Shown here: in pieces, positions 1 to 9,290 of the stretch | How positions within the stretch are numbered: the first letter of the stretch is position 1 | Layout of the letters: each line of letters begins with the position of its first letter | Source of the DNA: Lewinellaceae bacterium | Lineage (GTDB): Bacteria; Bacteroidota; Bacteroidia; Chitinophagales; Saprospiraceae | NCBI GenBank assembly: GCA_016716135.1 | Contig: JADJWX010000017.1 | Span: 62,001 to 126,000 of the forward strand | Direction: 5' to 3' | DNA: 64,000 nt | The notes under the pieces: model-generated | The model's input: only the letters and a program-made list of their open reading frames with translations | Told to the model about the DNA's origin: nothing | The model's database searches: none | Position numbers and translations under genes: made by a program

Positions 1-313
1 AAGTGCCCTACCTGCAACAAGCCCTGAAAGGCGAGGATGGCGTTTTTGTGGCTGCCAGCGACTGGGTAAAACTCACCCCGGGTTGCCTGGCGCCCTGGAT
101 GCCTGCCGACTTTACCGTGCTCGGTACCGACGGCTTCGGCTTGTCGGAGAGCCGGGAAAGCCTGCGCGATTATTTCAGGTGAGCGCCAAATACATCGCCT
201 ACGCAGCCGTGCGGTTGCTGAACCGGCAAGGAAAAGTCAGCGACAAGGCAGTGAAGGATTTTATGAAAAAATATGAAATCCAGGCAGATACGATCGACCC
301 GATGTCGGTTTAG
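1..313 (+). CDS. aceE: Pyruvate dehydrogenase E1 component (homodimeric type), C-terminal fragment with frameshift
   Basis: The gene enters from the left edge and only its last ~100 codons are present. Reading from base 3 gives VPYLQQALKGEDGVFVAASD, followed by TDGFGLSESRESLRDYF, which matches the end of homodimeric AceE-type E1 enzymes (thiamine-diphosphate-dependent decarboxylation of pyruvate feeding the E2 lipoyl domains). A stop interrupts this frame at 180-182, while the expected continuation, FQVSAKYIAYAAVRLL to DTIDPMSV, is in the next frame and ends at 313. One extra T in the TATTT stretch at 171-175 would restore a single frame, so a one-base deletion is the simplest reading. The start and most of the enzyme lie outside the window. 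The family call rests on remembered motifs, not on an alignment. Confidence 0.75.
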   Translation, partial: SALPATSPERRGWRFCGCQRLGKTHPGLPGALDACRLYRARYRRLRLVGEPGKPARLFQVSAKYIAYAAVRLLNRQGKVSDKAVKDFMKKYEIQADTIDPMSV

Positions 314-353
314 GCCTTTGGTTTCGGCCGTCAGCCCGCTGGAACGGGGCAGC

Positions 354-400
354 AGTTGGGGCTGTCAGGTTAATAAAACCTGATGGCCCCAACTGTTTTG
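354..400. terminator. Rho-independent terminator-like hairpin after aceE
   Basis: The arms AGTTGGGGCTGTCAGGTT (354-371) and AACCTGATGGCCCCAACT (377-394) pair along almost their full length with a five-base loop, and TGTTTTG follows. It lies about 40 bases after the aceE stop and before the next gene. Confidence 0.6.
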
Positions 401-474
401 CAGCTTTTACCCGTCTCTTGGAGAAAAGAATTGCGGCGCCGTTTTTTCACCTGAACCCATCTAAAAAGTACGCC

Positions 475-900
475 ATGAAATACTACATGATCCTTTTGCT
501 GATTACCGTTGCCTCGAAGTCGTGCATACATGAAAAACAACCACCTGCGCCAACCTTGGAACTTACGGGGCGTTGGATCTGGGTCGAATCCAGCTTCATA
601 ACCCGCGGAATGCAACAACCCTCCATTTCCACGCCGGCCTCCACCAGTATAGCCATGGAAGTTGAGTTTTTGAACGGCCAAAACCTCAACCTTTACCACA
701 ATAACACCCTGGTGAACTCCCAGGCCTACGAGTTGTGGCAAACGCCGGGCAACCCGGACTATATCCTTGAACTCGGCACCCGCACGCTCCAGCCAAACCT
801 GGAGGAAGGGCCGATCTATATCACCGGCGATTCGATCTTGTACATTGCCGGTGGCTATAATGACGCAGGTGCCGGACAAACCTGGCGCCGCGTGAAATAA
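475..900 (+). CDS. Small lipoprotein, lipocalin-like
   Basis: This 141-residue protein starts with MKYYMILLLITVASKSC, a short charged N-terminus, a hydrophobic stretch and a lipobox-like SKSC, so a lipid-anchored periplasmic or surface location is likely. The ATG at 475 was preferred over an upstream in-frame start because it places the signal peptide at the N-terminus. The mature part (LTGRWIWVESS, then TPASTSIAMEVEFL, then ILELGTRTLQ) resembles the small lipocalin-like lipoproteins common in Bacteroidota, which have no clear enzymatic role. It stands alone between the aceE terminator and an SGNH hydrolase on the same strand. The fold assignment is an impression from the spacing of Trp and Gly residues and is not certain. 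Confidence 0.55.
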   Translation: MKYYMILLLITVASKSCIHEKQPPAPTLELTGRWIWVESSFITRGMQQPSISTPASTSIAMEVEFLNGQNLNLYHNNTLVNSQAYELWQTPGNPDYILELGTRTLQPNLEEGPIYITGDSILYIAGGYNDAGAGQTWRRVK

Positions 901-975
901 GCCCCGACCGGCTTTTGATTCAAAAAACAGCCCGGCCCATTGAAATCCGGTGCAACTTGTAATTTGAGCCCTGAA

Positions 976-1829
976 ATGAAAAAGCCTGTCCGAATCGCTG
1001 TAATCGGCTCCTCCACCGCTGCCGGCCAGGGGGCCGAGCCTCCCGAAAAGGCCTGGGTAAACCGCTACCGGGCTTACCTGAAGAGCCTGCATCCGGACAA
1101 TGACGTGATAAACCTGGGCCTCGGCGGCTTGCAAACCTTCCAGCTCCTGCCCACCGGCTTTGCCGTGCCCCCCAAACGGCCGCTTCCCGACCCCGAGCAC
1201 AACATTACCAAGGCACTGCTTTACCAACCCGATGCCGTGATCGTGAATGCCCCGTCCAATGATGCCGCCGCTTTTTACGGGCCGGAGGAACAACTACAGA
1301 ATTTCGATACTATTATCCAAACCGCCCGGGCCGCCGGTGTGCCGGTTTGGATCGGCACAACACAACCGCGGGAATTCAGCGCTGCGCAAATTGAGATTCA
1401 AATGCGGCTGAAGGACGCCATTTGAGCCCGTATGGCCAACAGGCGCTCAACTTTTGGGATTGCCTGGCCACACCCGCAAGCCTGCCCGACCTGCGCTTTT
1501 CCCTGGGCGATGGCGCCCACCTCAACAATGCCGGCCATGCCCGCGTTTTCGAGCAGGTAAAAAACGGTAAGCTGCCGGAAGCGATAGCCGCCTGGAAAAA
1601 TCAAATGGCGCGGTCGCCGCAACTGCCGGCCGGATCTGTCCTGGAAATTTCACGGCTAACCGAAGGTAATGTCCGGATTGAAGTGTACGATGCACAGGCG
1701 CGATTGCGCTACCGCGGCGCCGGGGTGTTGCCCATGCAAATTCGAAATATTGGTGGTGGCGCGGGACAGTATTGGGTGCGCGTGGCGGGTGCGGATTTTC
1801 ATCGGTTGCTGCCCTGGACGCGGAGCTGA
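976..1829 (+). CDS. SGNH/GDSL-type hydrolase, paralogue 1, interrupted by a frameshift
   Basis: The SGNH blocks are clear: VIGSSTAAGQG (block I, catalytic Ser), PSNDAA (Asn/Asp block) and DGAHLNNAGH (the C-terminal Asp-x-x-His pair). These enzymes hydrolyse esters, often acetyl groups on carbohydrates or lipids; the substrate here is unknown. The frame breaks at about 1421 (stop TGA at 1423-1425). Adding one T to ATTTG restores continuity and gives RLKDAIL-SPYGQQALNFWD, which aligns with RDSILQRYGDFALNFWD in the paralogue at 4544-6469. The last ~60 residues (LEISRLTEGNVRIEVYDAQ and on) look like a T9SS-type sorting domain. Unlike the two paralogues, no N-terminal signal peptide is seen from the ATG at 976, so the true start may lie elsewhere. 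A palindromic repeat follows immediately. Confidence 0.75.
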
Positions 1830-1837
1830 GTGGTACC

Positions 1838-1897
1838 TACTCGTCCTACGACTTGAAGTCGCTACTCGTCCTACGACTTGAAGTCGTAGGACGAGTA
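1838..1897. repeat. REP-like palindrome, family B, one and a half copies
   Basis: One full palindrome (1863-1897) has the arm TACTCGTCCTACGACTT followed by its near-exact reverse complement. A truncated copy (1838-1861) sits directly upstream. The same ~35-bp element occurs at 17125-17159 and 41714-41748, each at the 3' end or between genes, so it is a dispersed repeat family. It could form a hairpin in the transcript of the preceding hydrolase gene. Confidence 0.9.
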
Positions 1898-1904
1898 CAC
1901 CTAA

Positions 1905-2920
1905 TCACTCCTGCTCCTTCGCCGCTTTCCGCTGTAATTTTTCCTGTTTTTTAAAATACCGCCGAAACAAAAAATTGTGCTTCAACGCTTCCATGTTCTC
2001 GCTGAAACGGGCAGTGCCTGCTTCCAGGCTGCCGAGAGTATTTTGCAGGCGAGCGGCGGCAAGCGAATCCTGCATGAGCAGGCGCGCCGGGCCCTGCCCT
2101 TCCTGCAGGTCGGATTGAACGCCCCGGACCACCTGGTTCACATCGGTCACCAGGTTGCCCGTTTGGCGGGTGAGTTGGCTGAGTTGGGTTTCCAGGGCGT
2201 GCATTTCAGATACTACCTGGTTCAGTTCGTACGCCATGGCGGTATCCCGCAGGAGGGCGCCGATGGTGCCTTCTCCTTGCCGGATATCACCAACCACTTG
2301 CCGGAGATCCGACATGGTGACCGAAGCAGTTCCTGTCGCACTGCGCAAGTTGTCAAGGCCGCTTTCAGGTCGCGAGAGAGCCCTTCAGCGTTGAGCAGGG
2401 TGGTCAGCTGGGTGCTGTTGTTGATCCGTTCAATAGTTTCCTTCAGGCCTTCGGAAATATCCAGCACGTTCTGATTGGTTCGGTCGAGCGTACGCAGCAT
2501 TTCCTCCGTGCTGACATCTGATTGGGATTGCAGGATGTCGCCGGGCTCGATCAGTGGCGCCGGATCTTTGGACGGCAGGAGGTTGACAACCCGGTTGCCG
2601 ATCAGACCATCGGTGCCGATGCTGGCCAGGGCATTTTTCCGGATCACCTGGCGCATCGACTCGTTCAGGGCAATGGTAACAACCACCAGGGTGTCGTTTA
2701 CAAGTTGAACCTCCTCCACAATGCCGACCACGATGCCCGACACGCGCACATTGTTTCCGGCCACCAGGCCGCTGACATTTTCAAAATGTACGCTGATCTC
2801 GAAGCGGTCGCTGAAAATACTTTTGTTGCGCCCGAGCATGTACAGGAAAAGGATCAGGAGCCCGAGTCCGACGAGGACAAACAAGCCCAGTTTTATGTTG
2901 TCAATTGTTCGTTTAGCCAT
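1905..2920 (-). CDS. mlaD: MlaD family (MCE) phospholipid-transport substrate-binding protein, frameshifted
   Basis: The protein begins MAKRTIDNIKLGLFVLVG with one N-terminal membrane helix (about residues 9-30), followed by the MCE domain with VSGLVAGNNVRVSGIVVG and later IGTDGLIGNRVVNL, then a long C-terminal helical region. MCE proteins hold lipid in the periplasm and work with the MlaE permease and MlaF ATPase encoded just upstream. The frame breaks near 2348: the first part runs into TTCAVRQE and the second begins LRSATGTASVTMSDL. One additional A in ACAAC restores DLKAALTNLRSATG. The gene follows mlaF by 5 bases in an mlaE-mlaF-mlaD operon on the minus strand. The Gram-negative role in keeping outer-membrane lipid asymmetry is family knowledge; transport direction here is not known. 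Confidence 0.85.
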
Positions 2921-2925
2921 GGCGT

Positions 2926-3663
2926 TCAGTCAAAAAAGGCCCTGACCTTGGGGTCGGAGGAGGCCTGAAGTTCGGAAAATGTTCCCTGGGCATAGCAGGT
3001 GCCGTCGATAAGCATGATGATGCGTTCGGCGGCAATTTGAGCCAGTTTCAGGTCGTGCGATATAACCAGGGACGCGGTTCGATATTCCTGTTGTACCTGT
3101 TGGATCAGTTCGATGATTTCCATGCCGGTGATGGGGTCGAGGCCCGTGGTGGGTTCGTCGTACAGGATGATGGCAGGTTTGAGGATCAGGGTACGGGCCA
3201 GCGCAATGCGTTTGCGCATACCGCCCGACAGTTCGGCGGGCATCATTTCGGTGGTATGCGCCAGCCCTACGCTTTGCAGTACCTCATGCACCCGCTCGTC
3301 AACATCCTGTTGCGGGGTTTCAACCAGTGCCGCCGAAGCGGAAATTCGAGGTTCTCGCGCACGGTCATGGAATCGTACAGGGCATTGCTTTGAAACAAAA
3401 AACCAACCCGGGCGCGCATTTGATCGAGCTCGGTGTAATTCAAATCCGGGCACATTTTCACCAAACACCTCAATCCGCCCGCTGTCGGGGCGCAACAACC
3501 CGATGATGCATTTAATCAGCACGGATTTGCCCGACCCGGACGGCCCAGCACCACGAGGTTTTCGCCTTCGTAGAGCGTGAGGTCAAACCGGTCGAGCACC
3601 ACATTGTCGCCAAACGCTTTGCAGAGCCCTTCCACCCGGATTACGGCATTTTTTGTTCCCATG
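2926..3663 (-). CDS. mlaF: MlaF family ABC transporter ATPase, multiple frameshifts
   Basis: Reading across three breaks gives a normal ~245-residue ATPase: start MGTKNAVIRVEGLCKAFGDN, Walker A GRSGSGKS, Q-loop region VGFLFQSNALYDSMT, signature LSGGMRKRIALARTL, Walker B ILYDEPTTGLDP and the H-loop LVISHDLKLA. The breaks are near 3541 (one G missing in the Walker A region), 3440 (probably one extra G) and 3335 (one C missing). The start at 3663 gives the expected N-terminus and lies 12 bases after the mlaE stop. The protein would power the MlaE permease. All ATPase motifs survive when the frames are joined, which argues that the breaks are sequence errors and not decay. Confidence 0.85.
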
Positions 3664-3675
3664 GTTGTTGTCGTA

Positions 3676-4446
3676 CTAATAGTCCCAAATCAACTCCGCA
3701 ACCTGCACGGCCAGCAGGTCCAGGATAAAAATCAAAACAGAAGACATGACCACCGCCGAGTTGGCCGAGCGGCCCACACCTTCCGTGCCTTTTGTCGAAT
3801 AATACCCCTTAAAACAGCCTACAATGCCAACGGCAAAACCAAAAAAGAAGGTTTTAATGATCGCCGGAATGGCATCGTAATAGGCCAGGTTGTCGATCAC
3901 CTGCGTATAAAATAATTGAAAACTGAGTACTTCGTAAATGTTCACGCCGATCCAGGAGCCGTACAACGAGATGGCGTCGGCCAAAATAACCAGTACCGGC
4001 AACATCAGCGTGGCGGCCACGGTGCGGGTAACCACCAGGTATTTGAACGGGTTGGTACCCGACACTTCCATGGCGTCAATTTGTTCGGTGACGCGCATGG
4101 AGCCCAACTCCGCGCCGATACTGGAGCCGATTTTTCCCGCAAAAATCAGCGCGGTAATCACCGGCCCGATTTCCCGGATAATCGCAATGCACACCATCGC
4201 CGGAATTTGTGCTTCCACACCATACCGCACCATACTTGGCCGCAATTGCATGGTCAGCACCAGGCCCATGATAAACGCCGTCAGCGCGACCAGCGACAGC
4301 GATTTGTAGCCAATAACAAAACATTGCCGGATCAATTCGCTAAATTCATAACGGGGCCGGAAGGCCTCCTGAAAAAAACGGAGCACAAACCGGGTCAATT
4401 CCCCGATTTCATGTAAAAAAACGCGACTTTTAACGACGGAATTCAT
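3676..4446 (-). CDS. mlaE: MlaE family lipid ABC transporter permease
   Basis: This intact 256-residue integral membrane protein has the conserved MlaE loop EIGPVITALIFAGKIGSSIG, then AELGSMRVTEQIDAMEVSG, plus hydrophobic segments throughout. The ATG at 4446 (MNSVVKSRV) was chosen over an in-frame codon 33 bases upstream because it gives the usual MlaE length. It is the first gene of the operon with mlaF and mlaD and is divergent from the SGNH hydrolase at 4544, with about 100 bases between the two starts holding both promoters. The permease forms the inner-membrane channel of the MCE lipid transporter. Confidence 0.9.
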   Translation of the reverse strand: MNSVVKSRVFLHEIGELTRFVLRFFQEAFRPRYEFSELIRQCFVIGYKSLSLVALTAFIMGLVLTMQLRPSMVRYGVEAQIPAMVCIAIIREIGPVITALIFAGKIGSSIGAELGSMRVTEQIDAMEVSGTNPFKYLVVTRTVAATLMLPVLVILADAISLYGSWIGVNIYEVLSFQLFYTQVIDNLAYYDAIPAIIKTFFFGFAVGIVGCFKGYYSTKGTEGVGRSANSAVVMSSVLIFILDLLAVQVAELIWDY

Positions 4447-4543
4447 GTACGTCCATTCATTTGTTCTTCCGAACACCATTCAAATTTTTGTAAAGATAAT
4501 CCGGCATTGCGACAGCCTGCTTCTACTCCGGTCATTGTTTCCC

Positions 4544-6469
4544 ATGCGCTATATCAACCTCATCGTTGCCCTCCTCCTTTTTTTTGAATCCCTTCAGGCA
4601 CAGTCCTGGCAACCGGATGCGACCAGTTGGGACAACCACCCACTCCGCGTGGTCGTCATCGGCTCCTCCACCGCAGCAGGCGCCGGCGCCTCCCCGATCG
4701 ACAGCGCCTGGGTGCCGCGTTTCACCCGGTATTTACAGGAACTGAACCCGGAAACCACGGTGACTAACCTCGCCCGGGGCGGCTATCAAACCTACCACCT
4801 GATGCCCACCGGCAACCCGCCACCACCCAACCGGCCCTGGCCCGACACCGCCCGCAACATCACCAAAGCCCTGGCCCACCGGCCCGACGCCATCATCATC
4901 AACCTGCCTTCCAACGACGCCTCGGCCGGCTACGGCGTCGCAGAACAACTGGCCAATTTCGACACCATCGTCGGCGAAGCCCGGGCCGCCGGCGTGCCGG
5001 TCTGGGTGTGCACCACCCAACCCCGGAACCTGGAGCCCGAAAAAGTGCAGGTGCAACTGGCCGTACGCGATTCCATTTTGCAGCGCTACGGCGATTTTGC
5101 CCTGAATTTCTGGGACGAATTGCCGGGGCCCGGCGACTGGGTTCATCCGAAATTCGATTCCGGCGACGGTATTCACCTCAACAATGCCGGACACCGCCTG
5201 CTGTTTTCCCGGGTATTGGAAAAAAATATCCCCCGGCTGTTTTTCAACCGGCCGCAGGTTTATGCCACATCCGACACGCTTTGCGCGCCGGGCCGGATCA
5301 CCCTGCGCGCTGGCAGCCTGTACGCCGACACCATCCTCTGGTTCGACCGGCCCAAAGGCGGTTCGCCGCTTGCAAGCGGTGCAACCCTGACTACGCCGGC
5401 GCTGAGCAGCCCGGTGCCCTATTTCGTGGAAGCCCGGCGCGGGCCTTTTCATTTTCCCAGGCAACTGGTGGGCACCACGAGTACCAACCGGGACTGGAAC
5501 GGCATCATGTTCGAACTGGCAGCCGACACCAGCCTGGTGCTGGATAGCCTGTCGGTGCAATTGCACAGCACCGGCACGCAATACCTGCGCGTGTACACCC
5601 GGCGGGGCGGCTTGTCCGGCCATGAAAACGAACCCGGCAGCTGGGCGCTGCTCGATTCATTTTCAGTGCAGGCGCCGTACGAAGGCGTAGTTGTCCGCTT
5701 GCCGGTAGGCCCGCTAGCACTGGCCGGCGGCGACACCTTGTCGCTCTACCTACACCTGGCCGATCCGGCCGGCCGGCTGGCTTACTTTGCCCCGGCCGAT
5801 TCCGCTGTGGCCCGTACGCCTGAACTGCGCTTGCAAAACGGCACCGGCATCAGCCATGTGTTTTCGGAGCGCTATTATCCGCGGCTGTTCAGCGGGCAGG
5901 TTTTTTACCATTTTGGCTACCGGCCGGAAGGATTTTTGCAAACACGGCGCGTGCCGGTGCCGGTGTTCTTTTCTGAAATGAGCGCCGGAATCCGGCCGGA
6001 TTCCCTGTTCATTCTGGCCGATACCCTGGTACTGGATGCCGGCCTTGAATACGGAAACTGCCAATGGTCAACCGGGGCACAGGGGCAGCGGCTGGTTTTG
6101 CGTGCCCGCGACTGGCCACCCGGTGGCCGGCAGGTTTCCTTTCAGGCAACCGACCCATACGGTTGTGCCGTGCAAGACAGTTTGACCATTTTATTTCGCC
6201 CGTCCGGAAGATCAAATGCCGGAAGTGCGCCGTTGCTCCGCATGATCCACCACACCGGGTGGTTGAGTGTTCAGTTTGACAATGCGGGCAAGCTGCCACC
6301 GTTCCTGCTTTCGGCAGAAATCATAAACCAAACCGGGAAGGCGTTATACCGGACATCGGGTAACATGCCCTTGCAGATTCCGGATGATTTTGGTCCCCCC
6401 GGCCTGTATTGGATACGGCTGGGCGGTCCCGGATTTTTACAAATTTTTAAATGGGAAAAACAGGAATGA
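4544..6469 (+). CDS. Secreted SGNH/GDSL hydrolase with C-terminal beta-sandwich domains, paralogue 2
   Basis: The ATG at 4544 gives a signal peptide, MRYINLIVALLLFFESLQAQ, so the protein is exported. Residues ~30-235 carry the SGNH blocks VIGSSTAAGAG, PSNDASAG and DGIHLNNAGH. After this come Ig-like or jelly-roll beta regions (ITLRAGSLYADTILWFD and following; SLSVQLHSTGTQYLRVYT) and a final ~65-residue segment (AEIINQTGKALYRTSGNMP to WIRLGGPGFLQIFKWEK) that looks like a T9SS type A sorting domain. Esterase activity on a carbohydrate or lipid ester is likely; the middle domains may bind polysaccharide. Its TGA overlaps the ATG of the next hydrolase (ATGA at 6466-6469), so the two are probably co-translated. 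The gene is intact, in contrast to paralogue 1. Confidence 0.85.
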   Translation: MRYINLIVALLLFFESLQAQSWQPDATSWDNHPLRVVVIGSSTAAGAGASPIDSAWVPRFTRYLQELNPETTVTNLARGGYQTYHLMPTGNPPPPNRPWPDTARNITKALAHRPDAIIINLPSNDASAGYGVAEQLANFDTIVGEARAAGVPVWVCTTQPRNLEPEKVQVQLAVRDSILQRYGDFALNFWDELPGPGDWVHPKFDSGDGIHLNNAGHRLLFSRVLEKNIPRLFFNRPQVYATSDTLCAPGRITLRAGSLYADTILWFDRPKGGSPLASGATLTTPALSSPVPYFVEARRGPFHFPRQLVGTTSTNRDWNGIMFELAADTSLVLDSLSVQLHSTGTQYLRVYTRRGGLSGHENEPGSWALLDSFSVQAPYEGVVVRLPVGPLALAGGDTLSLYLHLADPAGRLAYFAPADSAVARTPELRLQNGTGISHVFSERYYPRLFSGQVFYHFGYRPEGFLQTRRVPVPVFFSEMSAGIRPDSLFILADTLVLDAGLEYGNCQWSTGAQGQRLVLRARDWPPGGRQVSFQATDPYGCAVQDSLTILFRPSGRSNAGSAPLLRMIHHTGWLSVQFDNAGKLPPFLLSAEIINQTGKALYRTSGNMPLQIPDDFGPPGLYWIRLGGPGFLQIFKWEKQE

Positions 6470-7500
6470 AGCTGCTCAAAGAAATGCGCCACGCACCGCT
6501 GTTTTTTCTTTTGTTCGTCCTGCTGATGCCGGAATCCGGTACAGCCCAAATGAGTGCTGCCCAGAATACGGCGGCGCGCCCTTTCCGGCTCGTGGTGATC
6601 GGCTCCTCCACGGCGGTGGGGGCCGGAGCAAAGCCGGTTTCGAATGCCTGGGTAAACCGCTACGAACGCTACCTGAAATCGGTATACCCGGCCAACCAGG
6701 TGATCAACCTGGCCAAACGCGGCCACACGAGTTTTCATTTGTTGCCCAACGGGTACGCACCACCCGACGGCCGGCCAAAACCGGATACCTTGCGCAATAT
6801 TTCCCGGGCGCTGGTCCTGCAACCGGATGCGATTTTGGTCACCCTGCCCTCGAACGACGTGGCTTCGGGAAACAAGATCGAGGAGGTACTGGCAAACTTC
6901 GATATGCTCGCAAAAACAGCCCGGGAATGCGGTGTCGACCTCTGGTTTTCAACTACGCAGCCCCGCAATTTCAGTCCGGAAAAAATAAAAATGCAGTGCA
7001 TGCTCCGCGATTCCATCCTCCAGCGGTTCCCCGACCGTTCGGTCAATTTCTGGAGTGGCCTGACAACCTCCCAAGGTAAATTGCGGGAACAATTCAATGC
7101 CGGCGACGGCATCCACGTCAACAACGACGGGCACCGCGTGCTCTATGAATCGATGCGGGCCAGCAAGCTGTCGGAGCACATTCTGGCGCCCCAACGGGAA
7201 TTTTTCCGAACCGACAAGGTGTGGGCGCAGGCCATACCGCTAAACCTCCACGGCATTCACCCGCCGCCGCCCAAGCCCAGGTCGATCCCGCCGCGCACGG
7301 GCACCCTACTGCTGCGCGTAGACAAACCGCTGGACGGCGCCTACGTGGAGATTTTCAATGCTGCCGGGAAACTGGTGCGCAAAGGCACATACAACCTGCC
7401 GGCGGTGCTGAAAACCGATTTCGGCCCCCGGGGTGTATACCGGATCCGGATAAAGGGCACATCGGCGGTGTACACCCAAAAATGGATCAAGCCGGAATAG
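6466..7500 (+). CDS. Secreted SGNH/GDSL hydrolase, paralogue 3
   Basis: The start at 6466 overlaps the preceding stop as ATGA and gives a good signal peptide (MKLLKEMRHAPLFFLLFVLL, ending near SGTAQ). Catalytic blocks are VIGSSTAVGAG (Ser), LPSNDVASG (Asn) and DGIHVNNDGH (Asp/His). The domain is about 240 residues and is followed by a short C-terminal region (VDKPLDGAYVEIFNAAGKL to YRIRIKGTSAVYTQKW) resembling a T9SS sorting domain. It is closely similar to paralogues 1 and 2, so the three derive from local duplication. It forms a two-gene unit with the upstream hydrolase. The substrate is unknown. Confidence 0.85.
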   Translation: MKLLKEMRHAPLFFLLFVLLMPESGTAQMSAAQNTAARPFRLVVIGSSTAVGAGAKPVSNAWVNRYERYLKSVYPANQVINLAKRGHTSFHLLPNGYAPPDGRPKPDTLRNISRALVLQPDAILVTLPSNDVASGNKIEEVLANFDMLAKTARECGVDLWFSTTQPRNFSPEKIKMQCMLRDSILQRFPDRSVNFWSGLTTSQGKLREQFNAGDGIHVNNDGHRVLYESMRASKLSEHILAPQREFFRTDKVWAQAIPLNLHGIHPPPPKPRSIPPRTGTLLLRVDKPLDGAYVEIFNAAGKLVRKGTYNLPAVLKTDFGPRGVYRIRIKGTSAVYTQKWIKPE

Positions 7501-7541
7501 GCTGAATTTGTATTTTTACAAATTACCAGGCCTTGGCATCC

Positions 7542-8151
7542 ATGAACATCGCACCAGATCTTTTACGCACGTACGGCGCTAGTTTGAAAAAATTTGAACG
7601 CAGGGAAGACATTTTCCGCGAGGGTCAACACGCGTATTATTTTTCAAATACACACCGGCCTGGTGAAAATGGTCAATCATGGTGAAGAGCACGATTTCAT
7701 CCAGGGCATCTTCACCGATGGGGAAAGCTTCGGCGAACCGCCGATGATCGGCTGTTTCCCCTACCCCGCCAACGCCACGGCTATTTTCGACACCAAAGCG
7801 TTCGCGCTGCCGCGCAAACAATTCCTGGAACTGCTGCGCGCACATCCCGACATTCACCTCCAGTTTACCATAGGCATGTGCCAACGGGTGCACGACAAGG
7901 CGCGGGTGCTCAAAGCCATCAACCTCGGCAGCCCGGAAGAGCGCATCCTTGCCATTATCGACTTGCTCAAAGCCAAACTCTCCCGCCTGAAATATGGTAA
8001 AAACGGGCACTTCACTGTGCCCCTCACCCGGCAAGATATCGCCGATATGACCGGCCTGCGCGTGGAAACGGTTATCCGGAAAGTCCGGCTGCTGGAAGAG
8101 CAGGGATTCCTGCAGATTGAGGACAGGAAAATTCTGCGGGCCTACGATTGA
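7542..8151 (+). CDS. Crp/Fnr family transcriptional regulator, frameshifted
   Basis: From the ATG at 7542 the protein reads MNIAPDLLRTYGASLKKFER, then EDIFREGQHAYYF. The frame is then lost and resumes as FQIHTGLVKMVNHGEEHD. One more T in the TTTT run at about 7640 joins them into one ~200-residue protein. The N-terminal half is a cyclic-nucleotide-binding-type beta-roll (GLVKMV, FTDGESFGEPPMI) and the C-terminal half a winged helix with LTRQDIADMTGLRVETVIRK as the recognition region. Such proteins are global or redox/nutrient regulators in Bacteroidota; the ligand cannot be inferred. No cysteine cluster typical of Fnr is visible. It follows the hydrolase pair by 41 bases. Confidence 0.8.
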
Positions 8152-8177
8152 CCTGAAGCGGCATTACATGAGTCACA

Positions 8178-9278
8178 TTACCCCGGCCAGCCCACCGCAA
8201 CCACGCCACTGCCTTCAAACGGCAGCCAATCCCCTGCATCATTGTACAAGCGGCATTTCCAGCGAATCCGCAGTTTTTTAGTCGGCAGGCCGTTTTCATT
8301 TTTGTCGTAGTCCAAAACTTCAAGCAGTTCAAAGAAATACGCCGGAAAGGGCTGTGCCCCCCCATCGCTCCGCCAACGCAAACCCTGGTCATCAATCCGC
8401 TCGAAAATCGGGCCGACAGTCTTCAGGGTCAGCGGTACAACATCCGCCGTCACCAGGCCGCTGTGGTAGGTATTTGCAGTGTCCGGCAAATTGCCCAGGG
8501 AAACCGAGGCCGTACAGCCGCCGCCCTGTTCGCTGACGGTGACCGTGTACGTTTCACCGGGCAGCCAGTCGGTCTGAAAACTACTGAGCGTGTCGCCGGT
8601 GCTCCAGGCGTAGGTATAGTTGCCCGAAACCGGTTCCGGCAATGCCGAAAACGTAACCAGCCCCGAACTGTCCAGATCAGCCCGGATGGCCGAACGCAGG
8701 CAAAACAGGTTTTCGGCAGTGTACAATAACTGCCGGGATTGGACCGCAAGACCATCCGGAAATTGCGCCGAATGCCCAACGTCCAGCATAAAATCCGTGG
8801 TCTCATACGCCACCGGCGTGCCGTCCAGCCCTGCCTGATTATTGATCAACCAAGACACTTCAGGCGTTAGCATGGCCGTGTAGTTGTAATCGAGTACTGC
8901 CCGAAAAACCGTGGAATCAAAATTGCCCGGTTGGTACATTGGAAAAACACCGGTATTCCAGGTGGAGTCAAACACCGGTTCCTGGGTATAATTCCGCAGG
9001 ATAAACGTCAACGTACCGGGGCAATCCGCTGCCGGACAACTTGCCGGCGCAAAACTGCCGGTGAACTGCCAGACTTCGTCGGCGCCTTTTTCCGAATTCG
9101 TGAATAAATACACATTGTTCAGCCCGGCGGTTCGGGTTGCCGGTTGATTATCGAGTATGTAGTCCACCTTAAAAACGGGGTCTTCCGTTACCGGGGGCGG
9201 CAGGTCTTTTTTGCAGGCACTGAAAAGGAGGAGACCTGTAAAAAGGCTGCACGGCAGCATTTTTAGCATAGTTTGCAT
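8178..9278 (-). CDS. Lipoprotein with PKD/Ig-like segment, third gene of the sigma-factor operon
   Basis: The N-terminus MQTMLKMLPCSLFTGLLLFS is followed by ACKKD, a lipobox with Cys and charged residues, so the protein is predicted to be lipidated. The middle holds SGNYTYAWSTGDTLSSF and YTVTVSEQGGGC, typical of PKD/gliding-motility-associated Ig-like folds that precede adhesin or sorting regions. The end of the 366-residue protein (KKLRIRWKCRLYNDAGDWL) has no recognised motif. It starts 12 bases after the stop of the envelope protein at 9291-10672, so it is probably co-transcribed with that gene and the sigma factor. No enzymatic motif is seen; a structural or recognition role at the surface is a guess. 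Confidence 0.65.
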   Translation of the reverse strand: MQTMLKMLPCSLFTGLLLFSACKKDLPPPVTEDPVFKVDYILDNQPATRTAGLNNVYLFTNSEKGADEVWQFTGSFAPASCPAADCPGTLTFILRNYTQEPVFDSTWNTGVFPMYQPGNFDSTVFRAVLDYNYTAMLTPEVSWLINNQAGLDGTPVAYETTDFMLDVGHSAQFPDGLAVQSRQLLYTAENLFCLRSAIRADLDSSGLVTFSALPEPVSGNYTYAWSTGDTLSSFQTDWLPGETYTVTVSEQGGGCTASVSLGNLPDTANTYHSGLVTADVVPLTLKTVGPIFERIDDQGLRWRSDGGAQPFPAYFFELLEVLDYDKNENGLPTKKLRIRWKCRLYNDAGDWLPFEGSGVVAVGWPG

Positions 9279-9290
9279 AGTCCTATCATC

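Noticed and set aside
370..1293. 307-codon minus-strand open frame over the lipoprotein and first hydrolase
   Set aside because: The plus strand shows a lipobox and SGNH motifs; the antisense product shows none.
1415..1430. Programmed frameshift between the halves of SGNH paralogue 1
   Set aside because: Paralogues 2 and 3 are read in one frame through the same position, there is no slippery heptamer with downstream structure, and many nearby genes show the same kind of one-base loss.
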